Shown here: in pieces, positions 14,883 to 23,589 of the stretch
Layout of the letters: the number at the start of each line of letters is the position of its first letter
How positions within the stretch are numbered: position 1 is the first letter of the stretch
Origin: Candidatus Thermofonsia Clade 1 bacterium
GTDB lineage: Bacteria > Chloroflexota > Anaerolineae > Aggregatilineales > UBA2796
Reading direction: 5' to 3'
DNA: 64,000 nucleotides
Assembly (NCBI GenBank): GCA_002794705.1
Contig: PGTK01000006.1
Location: forward strand, 1 to 64,000
Notes under the pieces: model-generated
Databases searched by the model: none
What the model saw: only the letters and a program-made list of their open reading frames with translations
Told to the model about the DNA's origin: nothing
Program-made: the position numbers and the translations under genes

Positions 14883-16538
14883 ATGAGTGAGACGCCTCTG
14901 CAAGTCATTCCATTGGGCGGGCTAGGCGAGATCGGGAAGAACATGATGGCGTTTCAGTACGGCAGAGACGTGCTGATCGTGGACGCCGGCTTGATGTTCC
15001 CCGAAAACGACATGCTCGGAATTGACTACATCATCCCCGACTTCCGCTACCTGAGCGAACAGCACGGACTGCGCGTGCGCGGCATTCTGATCACGCACGG
15101 GCATGAAGACCATACCGGGGCGATCCAGCACGTGGTCAGTGCGTTTCCCGCACCGATCTACGCTACGCCGCTCACAGCGGGCTTGATCGAGGTCAAGTTG
15201 CGCCAAGCGCGTCTGCTCGACCGTGTGACGCTCAACGTCTTCAGGGCGGGCGATAAACTCGACCTCTCGCCGTTCTGGATCGAGGCATTCCACGTCTGCC
15301 ATTCGATCCCAGATTGTGTCGGTTTTGGTATCAACACGCCGCTCGGCTTGTTTGTGCATAGCGGCGACTTCAAATTCGATCCGACGCCCGTAGATCGCTG
15401 GGTGACCGACTACGCCAAACTTGCCAGCTTCTCAGCACGCGGCGTGGTGGCGCTCTTTTCGGATAGCACCAACGCTGATCGGCGCGGCTGGACGCCCTCC
15501 GAGAGCGTGATTGACGCCGCCTTTGACCGCGTCTTCCGTGCCGCCAAAGGGCGCGTGATCGTCTCCACGTTTGCTTCGCTGATCTCCAGAGTGCAGCAGG
15601 TGGCATGGGTCTCGGAGCGCTACGGGCGCAAGATCGCCATTGTCGGCGCGTCAATGTCAGAAAATGTGCGCATGGCGATTAAACTGGGCTATCTCGACCT
15701 GCCCAAAGAGTTGCTGATCAGCCCGGATGAGGCGCGCTACCTGCCGCCGAATCAAGTCACCTTCCTTGTGACTGGCTCACAAGGCGAACCGAGCGCCGTC
15801 TTGAATCGACTCGCCACCAACAATCACAGCACGCTCAACATCCAAGCGGGCGATACCGTGATCGTCTCAGCGCACCCGATTCCGGGCAATGAAGAGACGG
15901 TCAGCCGCACCATCAACCGCCTCTTTCAGCGCGGCGCGCAAGTGATCTACGATCCGATAGACGCCGTGCATGTCTCTGGACACGCCAGCCAAGAAGAGCA
16001 GAAACTCATGCTGAACTTGGTGCGCCCGCGCAACTTTGTGCCGATTCACGGCGAGTTGCGCCATCTCAAGGCACACCGTGAGCTGGCATTGCAAGTCGGC
16101 ATCCCTGATGAGCGTATTGCTGTGGTGGAAAATGGCACTAAGCTGCTCTTCTATGAAGACGGGCGCATGGAGATCGGCGAGCGCGTGCCGGGCGGCTACG
16201 TCTTTGTGGATGGCAACAGCGTAGGTGATATCCACAGCGGCGTGATCCGTGAGCGCGAGGCGCTCGGACGCGACGGCGTGGTGGTGCTGAGCGCCGTGAT
16301 CGAGCGCGGGAGCGGTAGGTTACTGTGCCTGCCAGAGATCAGGGCGTATGGCTTTGTCACCTCTGCAACAGGCAACATACTGCTGGAAAGCGCTGTGCAG
16401 ACGGCACGCCGCGTGTTAGAGCAAAACGGCGGTAATGCACAGAGCAAGCGCAATCAAGTGGAAGACGCGCTCAGCAAGCTGTTCTATAGCGAAACGCACC
16501 ACCGTCCCAAACTGTTTGTGACGGTTCATGAGGTCTAG
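14883..16538 (+). CDS. rnj: Ribonuclease J
   Basis: 551 aa from ATG at 14883 (MSETPLQVIPLGGLGEIGKN), where RNase J homology begins. An ATG 57 bases upstream lies inside a stable hairpin and adds non-conserved sequence. Metallo-beta-lactamase metal motif ITHGHEDHTGA, beta-CASP region with SDSTNADRRGWTPSE, the long VTGSQGEPSAVLNRL segment, DAVHVSGHASQEE and FVPIHGELRHLKAH. RNase J is the main mRNA-decay and maturation enzyme in many bacteria without RNase E, with 5'-exo- and endonuclease activity, and works as dimer or tetramer. The C-terminal domain (about 450-551) is the usual RNase J tail. It converges on cmk with a 4-base stop overlap. No clear Shine-Dalgarno precedes the start. Confidence 0.95.
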   Translation: MSETPLQVIPLGGLGEIGKNMMAFQYGRDVLIVDAGLMFPENDMLGIDYIIPDFRYLSEQHGLRVRGILITHGHEDHTGAIQHVVSAFPAPIYATPLTAGLIEVKLRQARLLDRVTLNVFRAGDKLDLSPFWIEAFHVCHSIPDCVGFGINTPLGLFVHSGDFKFDPTPVDRWVTDYAKLASFSARGVVALFSDSTNADRRGWTPSESVIDAAFDRVFRAAKGRVIVSTFASLISRVQQVAWVSERYGRKIAIVGASMSENVRMAIKLGYLDLPKELLISPDEARYLPPNQVTFLVTGSQGEPSAVLNRLATNNHSTLNIQAGDTVIVSAHPIPGNEETVSRTINRLFQRGAQVIYDPIDAVHVSGHASQEEQKLMLNLVRPRNFVPIHGELRHLKAHRELALQVGIPDERIAVVENGTKLLFYEDGRMEIGERVPGGYVFVDGNSVGDIHSGVIREREALGRDGVVVLSAVIERGSGRLLCLPEIRAYGFVTSATGNILLESAVQTARRVLEQNGGNAQSKRNQVEDALSKLFYSETHHRPKLFVTVHEV

Positions 16539-17227
16539 GCTTGCGAATGGCGGACTTGCCACGCTGTGATCAAGCCTTGTACGTGCGCAATCACAGCCTG
16601 CGGATCGAGGTTGCTGGTGTCAATGTAGTGCGCGTCTTCGGCGGGGCGTAACGGCGCGACCTCGCGCTGTGAGTCGCGCTGATCGCGCTGCTGGAGCGCC
16701 TGCTGCACGGCTTGCACATCGCCCGCGCCGCTCTGCTGCTTACGCCGTGCAGCGCGCACCTCAGGTGAGGCGTCTAGGTAAATTTTCAAGGGCGCCTCAG
16801 GCAAAACGACCGTGCCGATATCGCGCCCGACCATGATCACGCGCGGATGTTGCGCAGCAAGGCGTCTGAAATTGGCGTTCAGCACTTCGCGCACGCCGCG
16901 TACCGCCGCCACTTGCGAGACAGTTGCCTCAACTTCAGGGCTACGCAATGCTGCTGTGACATCCTCACCATTCAGCCGCAAACGATAGAAAATGCCCTCC
17001 CTGCCATCAGACGGGACAAGCTCGATCTGCAGCTGCTCAGCTAAAGCAACTAGCGTGTCAGGGGCGCTAGGCGGCACGCCTGCGCGCAGCGCTGCTAACG
17101 CCACAGCACGGTAGAAAGCGCCGGTATCCACCAGCAAGTAGCCGAACTGCGCGGCAATGGCATGAGCGACAGTCGTCTTGCCCGAACTGGCAGGCCCATC
17201 AAGCGCAATGATAGGTGGCAAGTTCAC
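16535..17227 (-). CDS. cmk: Cytidylate kinase
   Basis: 230 aa from GTG at 17227 with GGAAG eight bases upstream. P-loop DGPASSGKTT (10-19), VDTGAFYRAVA, a CMP-binding insert typical of bacterial Cmk, VGRDIGTVVLP, the lid arginines RAARRKQQ and QREVAPLRPAEDAHYIDTS. Cmk phosphorylates CMP and dCMP for nucleotide recycling and DNA synthesis; here it is a stand-alone domain. A 21-base gap separates it from the upstream 567-aa gene, with which it may be co-transcribed. Confidence 0.95.
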   Translation of the reverse strand: MNLPPIIALDGPASSGKTTVAHAIAAQFGYLLVDTGAFYRAVALAALRAGVPPSAPDTLVALAEQLQIELVPSDGREGIFYRLRLNGEDVTAALRSPEVEATVSQVAAVRGVREVLNANFRRLAAQHPRVIMVGRDIGTVVLPEAPLKIYLDASPEVRAARRKQQSGAGDVQAVQQALQQRDQRDSQREVAPLRPAEDAHYIDTSNLDPQAVIAHVQGLITAWQVRHSQA

Positions 17228-17248
17228 ACAAGTCTTCCTTGATTGATC

Positions 17249-18952
17249 TTATGGCGCGTTTGGAGTAACGTTTCGGCACGGCGGCTCTAGCAGCTGAGCT
17301 ACTTCTGAAAGGTTAATCATAGCATCAGCAGCTTGCAAGGTATAGCTGATTGTGCGCTCTCGGAATAGAGTTTTAGCGTAGTTCGGGGGCGGGCGGCGCG
17401 TCTCACGAACAGTGAGCTGCTCTATGCTCCCATCTAGCGCTAAGACGAGAGTCGCCACAAAGCTGATCTGCACGCCCTCAGCATCTTGCGTGACAAACTC
17501 AGCACGGTATTGCGGCTTACCGATTTCAGGCGGCGCAACGCGCCAGGTGGTCAGGAGATCAGGCGGCGCAATGCGCCCGATCAGCGCGTCTACATTCAAA
17601 GTCGCCAGAGCGCCGATGTTCGCAGGGCTAAACGGCTCAGCTGCACAAAGCGTCTGAGGCGGCAATCCGACGCCTGTGTGATAAAAGACGCCGTTCAAAG
17701 CGGTATAAAAAGCGTTCCCTTGCTGATAGAATCGCTCAGGCAGCCAATCACGGAAAGCACCCACCTCAGGATCGTCGCGCACGCCGATCTCAAAGCGCCC
17801 CATAGGAGTCGGGCTATTCTCAGCCAGCACACGCAACGAAAGCGCGCCACGTGCTGTCCGATTCTGCGGCGTGATCGCCTCATAATCAGCGGTCAGACGG
17901 TAGCGGAAGCGCGTCCGCTCTGCCAAGCGCACGCCCTGATAAGTGATGTTAGCGATGGGCGGCACAGTCGGCATGACCACAGCTGCAGTCGGCATGAAAG
18001 GCGGCGCTTCAGTGATGATCGGCGCGCCGAAGGGCGCAGTGGCATCGGGCGTGAGCGGAGTCGGCGTGGGCGGCAAAGGTGTGGGCGTGGGCGGCGCGTT
18101 TGCTGCCAAAGTGACAGGCGGCGTAGGCGTGATGGCGCGTGCAGCCTCAAGAGCGAGACGCGCTGCGCCGATCTCGCTGTTGAGCAGCGTGTCTAGCTGT
18201 GCCACTAAGCCCGCAGGGCCGCCTTCGGGCTGCAGACGCTGATCGATTACAGCGAGGTCGGTCTGGGCGCAGATTTCAGCGTGGAGCGCACGCAGAGCGC
18301 GGAATTTGGTCAGCGCCGCGTTGAGGGTCTCGAAAATACTCGCCAAGTCGGGCTGTGTGCGCGCATCTTCAGGCAAGAGCGCACGTGGCGCCACGCGACT
18401 CTCAGGCAGGTTGCCACAGCGCGGCAAGCGACGGAGCGCCTCAACGTTAGCCTGCAAATCGAGCAGCGGTTGCCGAAAAGCGGTCACCTCAGCGCTCAGA
18501 GCGTCTAAGTAATTCTGCGCCTCGATGATCAAAGCAGCACGACTAGTGGCAAGCACAGGCGTCGGTTGCACAGCGATCAGCTCAATAGGACGTGCGCCGC
18601 TCAAGCCGCGTATGATGACCAACAGCAAGTTGAGCGCGATCAAGACGGCAAGGCTGATAGCAAGTGGCTTGAGCAAGCGCTGCGGCGACTTCGGCGCCTC
18701 CTCAAGAGCAGCAGCAAGAGGATTCTCAGCAGCGGCACGCTCCTGCTGAATCCGCCGATAAATGCGCAGCGCTTGTTCGGCAGCGCGCCGAACGGACTCA
18801 TCCTCATTCTCATCGAGATAAGCATTCACAAGCGCATCAATAGCGGCGGGATCGCGCAAATCGCCCAGCCGCTTCGCCGCCTGACGGCGCTCTGCAGCGC
18901 TCTCCGCCTCGCTCAACTGCATGATCAGCTGATCGCGTTCGCTCTCGCTCAT
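17249..18952 (-). CDS. Membrane-anchored HEAT-like protein with Pro/Thr linker
   Basis: 567 aa, not a named family. Residues 1-75 look like HEAT-type helical repeats (DLRDPAAIDALVNAYLDENE, VRRAAEQAL) and should be cytosolic. A transmembrane helix follows (about 94-115, PLAISLAVLIALNLLLVIIR). A helical extracellular region (130-270), a proline/threonine-rich linker (PPTPTPLPPTPTPLTP, about 290-310), and a C-terminal beta-rich globular domain (335-567) with two cysteines complete it. The architecture suggests a sensor or scaffold across the membrane. It lies 18 bases after the SH3b lipoprotein gene on the same strand; both carry Pro/Thr linkers and probably act together at the surface. Confidence 0.7.
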   Translation of the reverse strand: MSESERDQLIMQLSEAESAAERRQAAKRLGDLRDPAAIDALVNAYLDENEDESVRRAAEQALRIYRRIQQERAAAENPLAAALEEAPKSPQRLLKPLAISLAVLIALNLLLVIIRGLSGARPIELIAVQPTPVLATSRAALIIEAQNYLDALSAEVTAFRQPLLDLQANVEALRRLPRCGNLPESRVAPRALLPEDARTQPDLASIFETLNAALTKFRALRALHAEICAQTDLAVIDQRLQPEGGPAGLVAQLDTLLNSEIGAARLALEAARAITPTPPVTLAANAPPTPTPLPPTPTPLTPDATAPFGAPIITEAPPFMPTAAVVMPTVPPIANITYQGVRLAERTRFRYRLTADYEAITPQNRTARGALSLRVLAENSPTPMGRFEIGVRDDPEVGAFRDWLPERFYQQGNAFYTALNGVFYHTGVGLPPQTLCAAEPFSPANIGALATLNVDALIGRIAPPDLLTTWRVAPPEIGKPQYRAEFVTQDAEGVQISFVATLVLALDGSIEQLTVRETRRPPPNYAKTLFRERTISYTLQAADAMINLSEVAQLLEPPCRNVTPNAP

Positions 18953-18970
18953 CGCCCCCTCATCTTTCTC

Positions 18971-19993
18971 TCAGCGCACGCGGAAAACGCAGGTGCCTGT
19001 GTTAATTTCCTCAGCGCCGCCCGGTCCAAAAGAGGAATCGCCATCTTCAATGCGGCGCGACCACGTCAGACGATAGTTGACGCGGTACTCGCCTGTTTCT
19101 AGTGTCCCGATTGGCACAAACCAGCGCACCTCAGGGCGACCGTTCGGCGCACGAGTCAGCGCTGTGCGATAGTTATTGTAGTCCTCCAGCTTGCGTACCA
19201 CCTGCCATGCATCGCCCTCACGACGTTCCAACTGCACCTCATAAGTAGCTGCATCGAGATGATCTTGAATTTGCTCAACTGTGCGCGCATACCACGTCCA
19301 ATAGATGCTCAAATTCTGGTTCGGGCGGAAGGTCTTATTTGCCTCAGCACGGAAGGCGGGTAGGTCGCAGTAGGCGAGGATATCTGTGAAGGTCGGTGCG
19401 CGCGCAGGGATAGTCGGAGCAAGAGTGGGCAGGTCAATAGCAGCGCGGGGCATAGCCGCGCGGGCGGTCAGCTCAGCGGTAGCGAAAACAGGCACAGCCG
19501 TGCGCTCTGGCACGGTCACCAGTTCACCTAGAATCCAGCCCTCGGTGCCGTCCTCTAGCACCACGTTATACCAAAGCAGATCGCTGCTGATGCCGATCAC
19601 AAAAAGCGAGGCGCCGCTTGGCACAGTGCGCAAGGTATCATACTCTGTGCCCGGACCGGCGCGCAGGCGCACAGAGGCATTCCGATTGTTTACAGCGCCA
19701 CGCACAAGCACAGTTGGCGTGGGCGTAGGCGTAGCGGTCTCCGTAGGGATGAAAGGCGTCTCAGTGGGCGGCAAGGTGTTGGTCGGAATGAGCGTGCTAG
19801 TGGGGATCGGCGTGGCGGTGAAGCGCGGCGTCATGGTCAGCAGCGGCGCAAGGGTATTGGTCGGCACAGTTGGCACGGCGACGATCTGAGTCGGGAACGT
19901 TTGAGCGTTCAAGCCGCAGGCAGAGAGGGCAAGCGCAGCAATCAGCCCCAAGCCAATGCGGATCGGACGATTCAGGAACATACACAGAGACAA
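18971..19993 (-). CDS. Lipoprotein with Pro/Thr linker and bacterial SH3 domain
   Basis: 340 aa from TTG at 19993, supported by GGAGG (20006-20002) at an 8-base spacer; ATG at 19981 is the alternative. The signal peptide ends in lipobox LSAC (Cys26). Residues 35-95 are a low-complexity Pro/Thr linker. An SH3b domain follows (about 97-160: VNNRNASVRLRAGPGTEYDT, SGASLFVIG, WYNVVLEDGTEGWI), a fold that binds cell-wall peptides or glycans. The C-terminal 130 residues look like an Ig-like beta domain (EVQLERREGDAWQVV) and end with a Cys that may pair with another. Likely outer-face wall-binding protein, co-transcribed with the HEAT-like membrane protein. Confidence 0.8.
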   Translation of the reverse strand: MSLCMFLNRPIRIGLGLIAALALSACGLNAQTFPTQIVAVPTVPTNTLAPLLTMTPRFTATPIPTSTLIPTNTLPPTETPFIPTETATPTPTPTVLVRGAVNNRNASVRLRAGPGTEYDTLRTVPSGASLFVIGISSDLLWYNVVLEDGTEGWILGELVTVPERTAVPVFATAELTARAAMPRAAIDLPTLAPTIPARAPTFTDILAYCDLPAFRAEANKTFRPNQNLSIYWTWYARTVEQIQDHLDAATYEVQLERREGDAWQVVRKLEDYNNYRTALTRAPNGRPEVRWFVPIGTLETGEYRVNYRLTWSRRIEDGDSSFGPGGAEEINTGTCVFRVR

Positions 19994-20070
19994 CAGCCAT
20001 TCCTCCGCGTCGCTAGTGAGAGATCAGCGACGTATTGGGCAATTTTTAATGCGTTCGGGCGCGCCGTACG

Positions 20071-20079
20071 TGCTAAGAT
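20071..20079 (+). promoter_or_regulatory. Extended -10 element before the 156-aa gene
   Basis: TGC TAAGAT at 20071-20079 is an extended -10 without a good -35. It lies about 75 bases before the ATG at 20153. On the opposite strand a TACAAT (20123-20118) could serve the lipoprotein gene. Confidence 0.35.
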
Positions 20080-20152
20080 TCACCATATCCAGAGTGGCGC
20101 GGCGTAAGATGATCTGTATTGTAACGAGTTTTAGAGCGAAGGAAAAAATTTT

Positions 20153-20623
20153 ATGGATGCAGCCGAAAAACAGCTGGCAGCCCGTGAGCGGCGCTATCGC
20201 CTTGTGCTGCTGAGCAGCGCGGCGCTCATCCTCGCGCTGACAATCGGCATGTGTGCCAGCTTTGTCGCTGTGGCGCCCAGCATATGGTATCCAATGGAGG
20301 CGGCGACGCGCATTGTGATCGAGATCACGGGCACGGTAGAGCGCATTGGCGGTATGCCCATGCCCGCCGACGCTGTGCTGATCCGTCATACTCTTCGGGA
20401 AGGGGGCGGCATTTTCGAATACACCACGCAACACAGCCCTGAGCAGCTCTTCAGGTTCTACTACTATCTGCTGGTGCAAGTGAACGGCTGGCGAGCAGGC
20501 ACACAGCCCCTCCTGACCGATGATCGCGCCGAGTTCCGCTTCTATCTGAATAACTTGCCGCGTCTGACCATCATCAAGGCATTTTGCGCCGCCGAAACTT
20601 GCACAGTCACAGTAGACTATTGA
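20153..20623 (+). CDS. Hypothetical single-pass membrane protein, 156 aa
   Basis: Not recognised. A short basic cytosolic N-terminus (KQLAARERRYR) precedes one transmembrane helix (about 17-42) and an exported domain of about 110 residues with two C-terminal cysteines (FCAAETC). AAGGA lies about ten bases before the ATG. It is divergent from the SH3b lipoprotein and upstream of the WecA-type gene on the same strand, but a separate promoter lies in between. Confidence 0.65.
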   Translation: MDAAEKQLAARERRYRLVLLSSAALILALTIGMCASFVAVAPSIWYPMEAATRIVIEITGTVERIGGMPMPADAVLIRHTLREGGGIFEYTTQHSPEQLFRFYYYLLVQVNGWRAGTQPLLTDDRAEFRFYLNNLPRLTIIKAFCAAETCTVTVDY

Positions 20624-20631
20624 CAGGGACT

Positions 20632-20659
20632 TTCACAGCGGGCTGAAATACGCTATACT
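20632..20659 (+). promoter_or_regulatory. Promoter of the wecA-like operon
   Basis: TTCACA (20632-20637), 16 bases, TATACT (20654-20659), about 40 bases before the ATG at 20701. The same GCTATACT string recurs before two other genes in the window (1853, 28932). Confidence 0.5.
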
Positions 20660-20700
20660 TACCGCCGATCATGTGCGGACAAGGATAGCGCGCTCTGAAC

Positions 20701-21744
20701 ATGCTAGATTACGTACCCGTCTTAGCAGTCGGCTTTGCTGCATCGGTCGGCTTGGCGCCGCTAACGCGTCAATTGGCGCAGCGCATCGGCTTGGTGGATA
20801 AGCCCAATGCGCGCAAAGTGCATCAAATGCCGATTCCGCTGATGGGCGGTCTCTCGATCTACCTCGCCTTCCTCTTGGCGCTGCTGATGTTCGGCAACCA
20901 GCCCGCGCACCTCAATGAGCTGATCGCCATTGTCATCTGTGCCAGCTTTTTGACCTTCGTCGGCTTCTGGGATGATCGCAAAGAGCTGCGCCCACGTAGC
21001 AAGTACGCCGCGCAGCTGATCGTGGGGCTGTTTTGCGCTGCGGTCGGCTTGCGCGTGGACATATTCGGCAACCTGCCCCTCGATCTTGCCCTGACACTCC
21101 TGTGGTACGTCGGGATCATCAATGCCGTCAACTTTCTAGACAACATGGACGGCTTAGCCGCAGGCATGGGCGCCATTGCGGCTTTCTTCCTGTTCCTGCT
21201 CGCAGCATTGCAAGGGCAGACGCTTGTCTCAAGCCTTTCGGCGGCGCTGTGTGGCGCGCTGATCGGCTTTCTGATCTACAATTTCAATCCTGCCAGCATG
21301 TTCATGGGCGATATGGGATCGCTGCCGATTGGCTTTCTGCTGGCTGTGCTGGGTCTGAAGCTGCGCTTTGCCACGCAAGTGCCAGCTGCCAGCTGGATGA
21401 TCCCGATTCTGGTGCTAGGCTTGCCAATCTTCGATATGACGCTCGTGGTGTTCACACGCCTGCGCGAAGGGCGCTCTCCTGCGCAAGGCGGCAAGGATCA
21501 TACCTCGCATCGCCTTGTGGCGATGGGCTTGCATCCGCGCCTTGCCGTGTTGACCCTCTATGTGGCGTGCATCCTGCTGGGTATTTCAGCGATTTTGATC
21601 AGCTTTGCACCATTAGAAGCAGCGCTTGTGATCGGCGGCGGCGTGGGCGTAGTCGGACTGGGCAGCTTCATCATCCTAGAGATTGTGCGCATTAAGCAGC
21701 AGCGCAAACTCAAAGCACAGGCACGGCTCTCACAGAAGGGATAG
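20701..21744 (+). CDS. MraY/WecA-family polyprenyl-phosphate sugar-1-phosphate transferase
   Basis: 347 aa with about ten membrane helices. WecA/TagO motifs are present: DKPNARKVHQMPIPLMGG near residue 34, GFWDDRKEL (Mg2+ aspartates), NAVNFLDNMDGLAAG, FNPASMFMGDMGS and a cytosolic GRSPAQGGKDHTSHRL loop containing the conserved His. These enzymes link HexNAc-1-P or GlcNAc-1-P from a UDP donor to undecaprenyl phosphate and so start O-antigen, teichoic acid or other polymer synthesis. The cytosolic HH-type loop argues against MraY. It heads a run of closely spaced genes: sugar epimerase (12-base gap) and FabI (16-base gap). Confidence 0.92.
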   Translation: MLDYVPVLAVGFAASVGLAPLTRQLAQRIGLVDKPNARKVHQMPIPLMGGLSIYLAFLLALLMFGNQPAHLNELIAIVICASFLTFVGFWDDRKELRPRSKYAAQLIVGLFCAAVGLRVDIFGNLPLDLALTLLWYVGIINAVNFLDNMDGLAAGMGAIAAFFLFLLAALQGQTLVSSLSAALCGALIGFLIYNFNPASMFMGDMGSLPIGFLLAVLGLKLRFATQVPAASWMIPILVLGLPIFDMTLVVFTRLREGRSPAQGGKDHTSHRLVAMGLHPRLAVLTLYVACILLGISAILISFAPLEAALVIGGGVGVVGLGSFIILEIVRIKQQRKLKAQARLSQKG

Positions 21745-21756
21745 CGCACAAGCAAC

Positions 21757-22698
21757 ATGGCAACCTACTTAGTGACAGGCGGCGCAGGCTTCATCGGCTC
21801 TCATTTGGTGGACGCACTCCTGGCGCGTGGCGAGACCGTTCGCGTGGTGGATAACTTCGCCACAGGCAGCCGTGAGTACATCCAATCCGTGCGCGACTGC
21901 ATCACATTCTACGAAGTGGACATCGCTGACCTTGAGGCGCTGCGCGAGCCAATGGCAGGCGTAGACTACGTCCTGCACCAAGCCGCGATTCCCTCTGTGC
22001 CGCGCTCAGTTGACGATCCCGTCCTAACGCACGAGGCGTGCGCCACTGGCACGCTGAACGTGCTGATCGCAGCCCGCGATGCGAGGGTCAAGCGCGTGGT
22101 CTATGCCGCCTCCTCTTCCGCCTATGGCGACATCGAAGGCACCTACAAAAGTGAGGATATGCCGCCGCGCCCGCTCTCGCCCTATGCGGTCGCTAAATTG
22201 GTCGGTGAGCAGTATTGTCAGGTCTTTTACACGGTCTACGGCTTGGAGACGGTCGCGCTGCGCTACTTCAATGTCTTCGGTCCGCGCCAAGACCCCAACT
22301 CGCCCTACTCCGCCGTGATTCCGCTTTTCATGAAAGCGATGCTGGCGGGCAAACAGCCGACGGTCTTTGGCGATGGCACCCAGTCACGCGATTTCACGTA
22401 TATCGAGAATGTAGTGCAGGGCAATCTGCTGGCTTGTCAGGCGGATAAGCGCGTGGCGGGCAAGGTGATCAATCTCGCCTGTGGCGAGAGCATCAATCTG
22501 CTGGACTTGATCGCGGCGATCAACGATCTGCTTGGCACGCATATCACGCCGATCTTCGACGCGCCGCGTCCCGGCGATGTGAAGCACTCTTGCGCTGATA
22601 TCCGCCTCGCCCGCGACCTGCTGGGCTTTACGCCCGTTGTCTCATTTGAGGAGGGCCTGCGCCACACTCTGGCGTGGCTGAAGGAAGCTAATCTTTAG
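21757..22698 (+). CDS. NAD-dependent nucleotide-sugar epimerase (extended SDR)
   Basis: 313 aa. Rossmann motif GGAGFIGSH (8-16), [23 protein letters not shown], the catalytic SSSAYGD and [11 protein letters not shown] (YxxxK) and [20 protein letters not shown]. The SVPRS and NVFGPRQDP pattern is closest to UDP-GlcNAc/GalNAc 4-epimerases of the WbpP/TviC group, rather than plain GalE. It would supply the sugar nucleotide for the lipid-linked transferase encoded immediately upstream. Substrate is inferred from family, not proven. It probably shares the wecA promoter. Confidence 0.88.
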   Translation: MATYLVTGGAGFIGSHLVDALLARGETVRVVDNFATGSREYIQSVRDCITFYEVDIADLEALREPMAGVDYVLHQAAIPSVPRSVDDPVLTHEACATGTLNVLIAARDARVKRVVYAASSSAYGDIEGTYKSEDMPPRPLSPYAVAKLVGEQYCQVFYTVYGLETVALRYFNVFGPRQDPNSPYSAVIPLFMKAMLAGKQPTVFGDGTQSRDFTYIENVVQGNLLACQADKRVAGKVINLACGESINLLDLIAAINDLLGTHITPIFDAPRPGDVKHSCADIRLARDLLGFTPVVSFEEGLRHTLAWLKEANL

Positions 22699-22714
22699 AC
22701 TTGGGAGAAACCTC

Positions 22715-23530
22715 ATGGGATTGTTCACGGGGAAGAATGCGCTCATTTTCGGCGTTGCCAACAAGGACTCGATTGCCTGGGGCATCACGCAGGCGCTGCA
22801 CGCCGAAGGCGCGACCATCGGCTTGAGCTACGCCAATGAGAAACTGAAGCGGCGCGTCGAGCCGTTAGCGGAGTCCATCGGCGTCACTTTTCTGGAAGAG
22901 TGCAACGTGCTGGATGACGCCGCTCTAGATCGCGTTTTTGCGCGCTTCGGGGAGCGCTTCGGCAGGCTAGACGTGCTTGTCCATGCGGTCGCCTTCGCTG
23001 AGCGCGCCGATCTGGAGGGCGAATTCGTCAACACAAGCCGCGAAGGCTGGAATACTGCGCTTGGCATCAGCGCCTATAGCCTTGTGGCAATGGCGCGGCG
23101 GGCGCGCCCTTTGATGACCGAAGGCGGCGCGATTGTGGCGCTGAGCTACTATGGCGGCGAAAAGGTCGTGCCGCATTACAATGTGATGGGCGTGGCGAAG
23201 GCAGCGCTAGAATCGAGCGTGCGCTACCTCGCCTTCGATCTGGGCAAGTACAACATCCGCGTCAATGCGCTCTCGCCCGGTCCGATCAAGACGCTCTCAG
23301 GTGCGGGCATTCCCGGCTTCCGCGAGATGCTGCGCTACAGCGAACTTGCCTCGCCGCTGCATAAGTTGGTTACACCTGAGGACGTGGGCAAGGCGGCGCT
23401 CTGGCTGTGTTCAGATTGGGGCAAATTGGTGACGGGTCAAACTATCTATATTGACGCCGGCTACAGCGCTATGGGCGTGCCATATGGCGTGCTGGAGGCT
23501 GTGCGCGCACAGACTCAGGAGCAAGAATAG
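22715..23530 (+). CDS. fabI: Enoyl-[acyl-carrier-protein] reductase (NADH)
   Basis: 271 aa. The FabI signature is clear: [19 protein letters not shown] (6-24), [46 protein letters not shown] with the Tyr-x6-Lys catalytic pair, and [21 protein letters not shown]. FabI makes the last reduction in each round of fatty-acid elongation and is the triclosan/isoniazid-type target. GGGAG precedes the ATG by about eight bases. It is third in the wecA-epimerase-fabI run. A hairpin (23538-23565) follows. Confidence 0.95.
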   Translation: MGLFTGKNALIFGVANKDSIAWGITQALHAEGATIGLSYANEKLKRRVEPLAESIGVTFLEECNVLDDAALDRVFARFGERFGRLDVLVHAVAFAERADLEGEFVNTSREGWNTALGISAYSLVAMARRARPLMTEGGAIVALSYYGGEKVVPHYNVMGVAKAALESSVRYLAFDLGKYNIRVNALSPGPIKTLSGAGIPGFREMLRYSELASPLHKLVTPEDVGKAALWLCSDWGKLVTGQTIYIDAGYSAMGVPYGVLEAVRAQTQEQE

Positions 23531-23537
23531 CATACCC

Positions 23538-23565
23538 GCCTGCAGGGTCTTGAGGCTCTGCAGGC
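23538..23565. terminator. Hairpin after fabI
   Basis: GCCTGCAG (23538-23545) pairs with CTGCAGGC (23558-23565). No U-tract follows, so termination is uncertain. Confidence 0.35.
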
Positions 23566-23589
23566 AGCTGTAAAAGGGATTAGCTGTGC

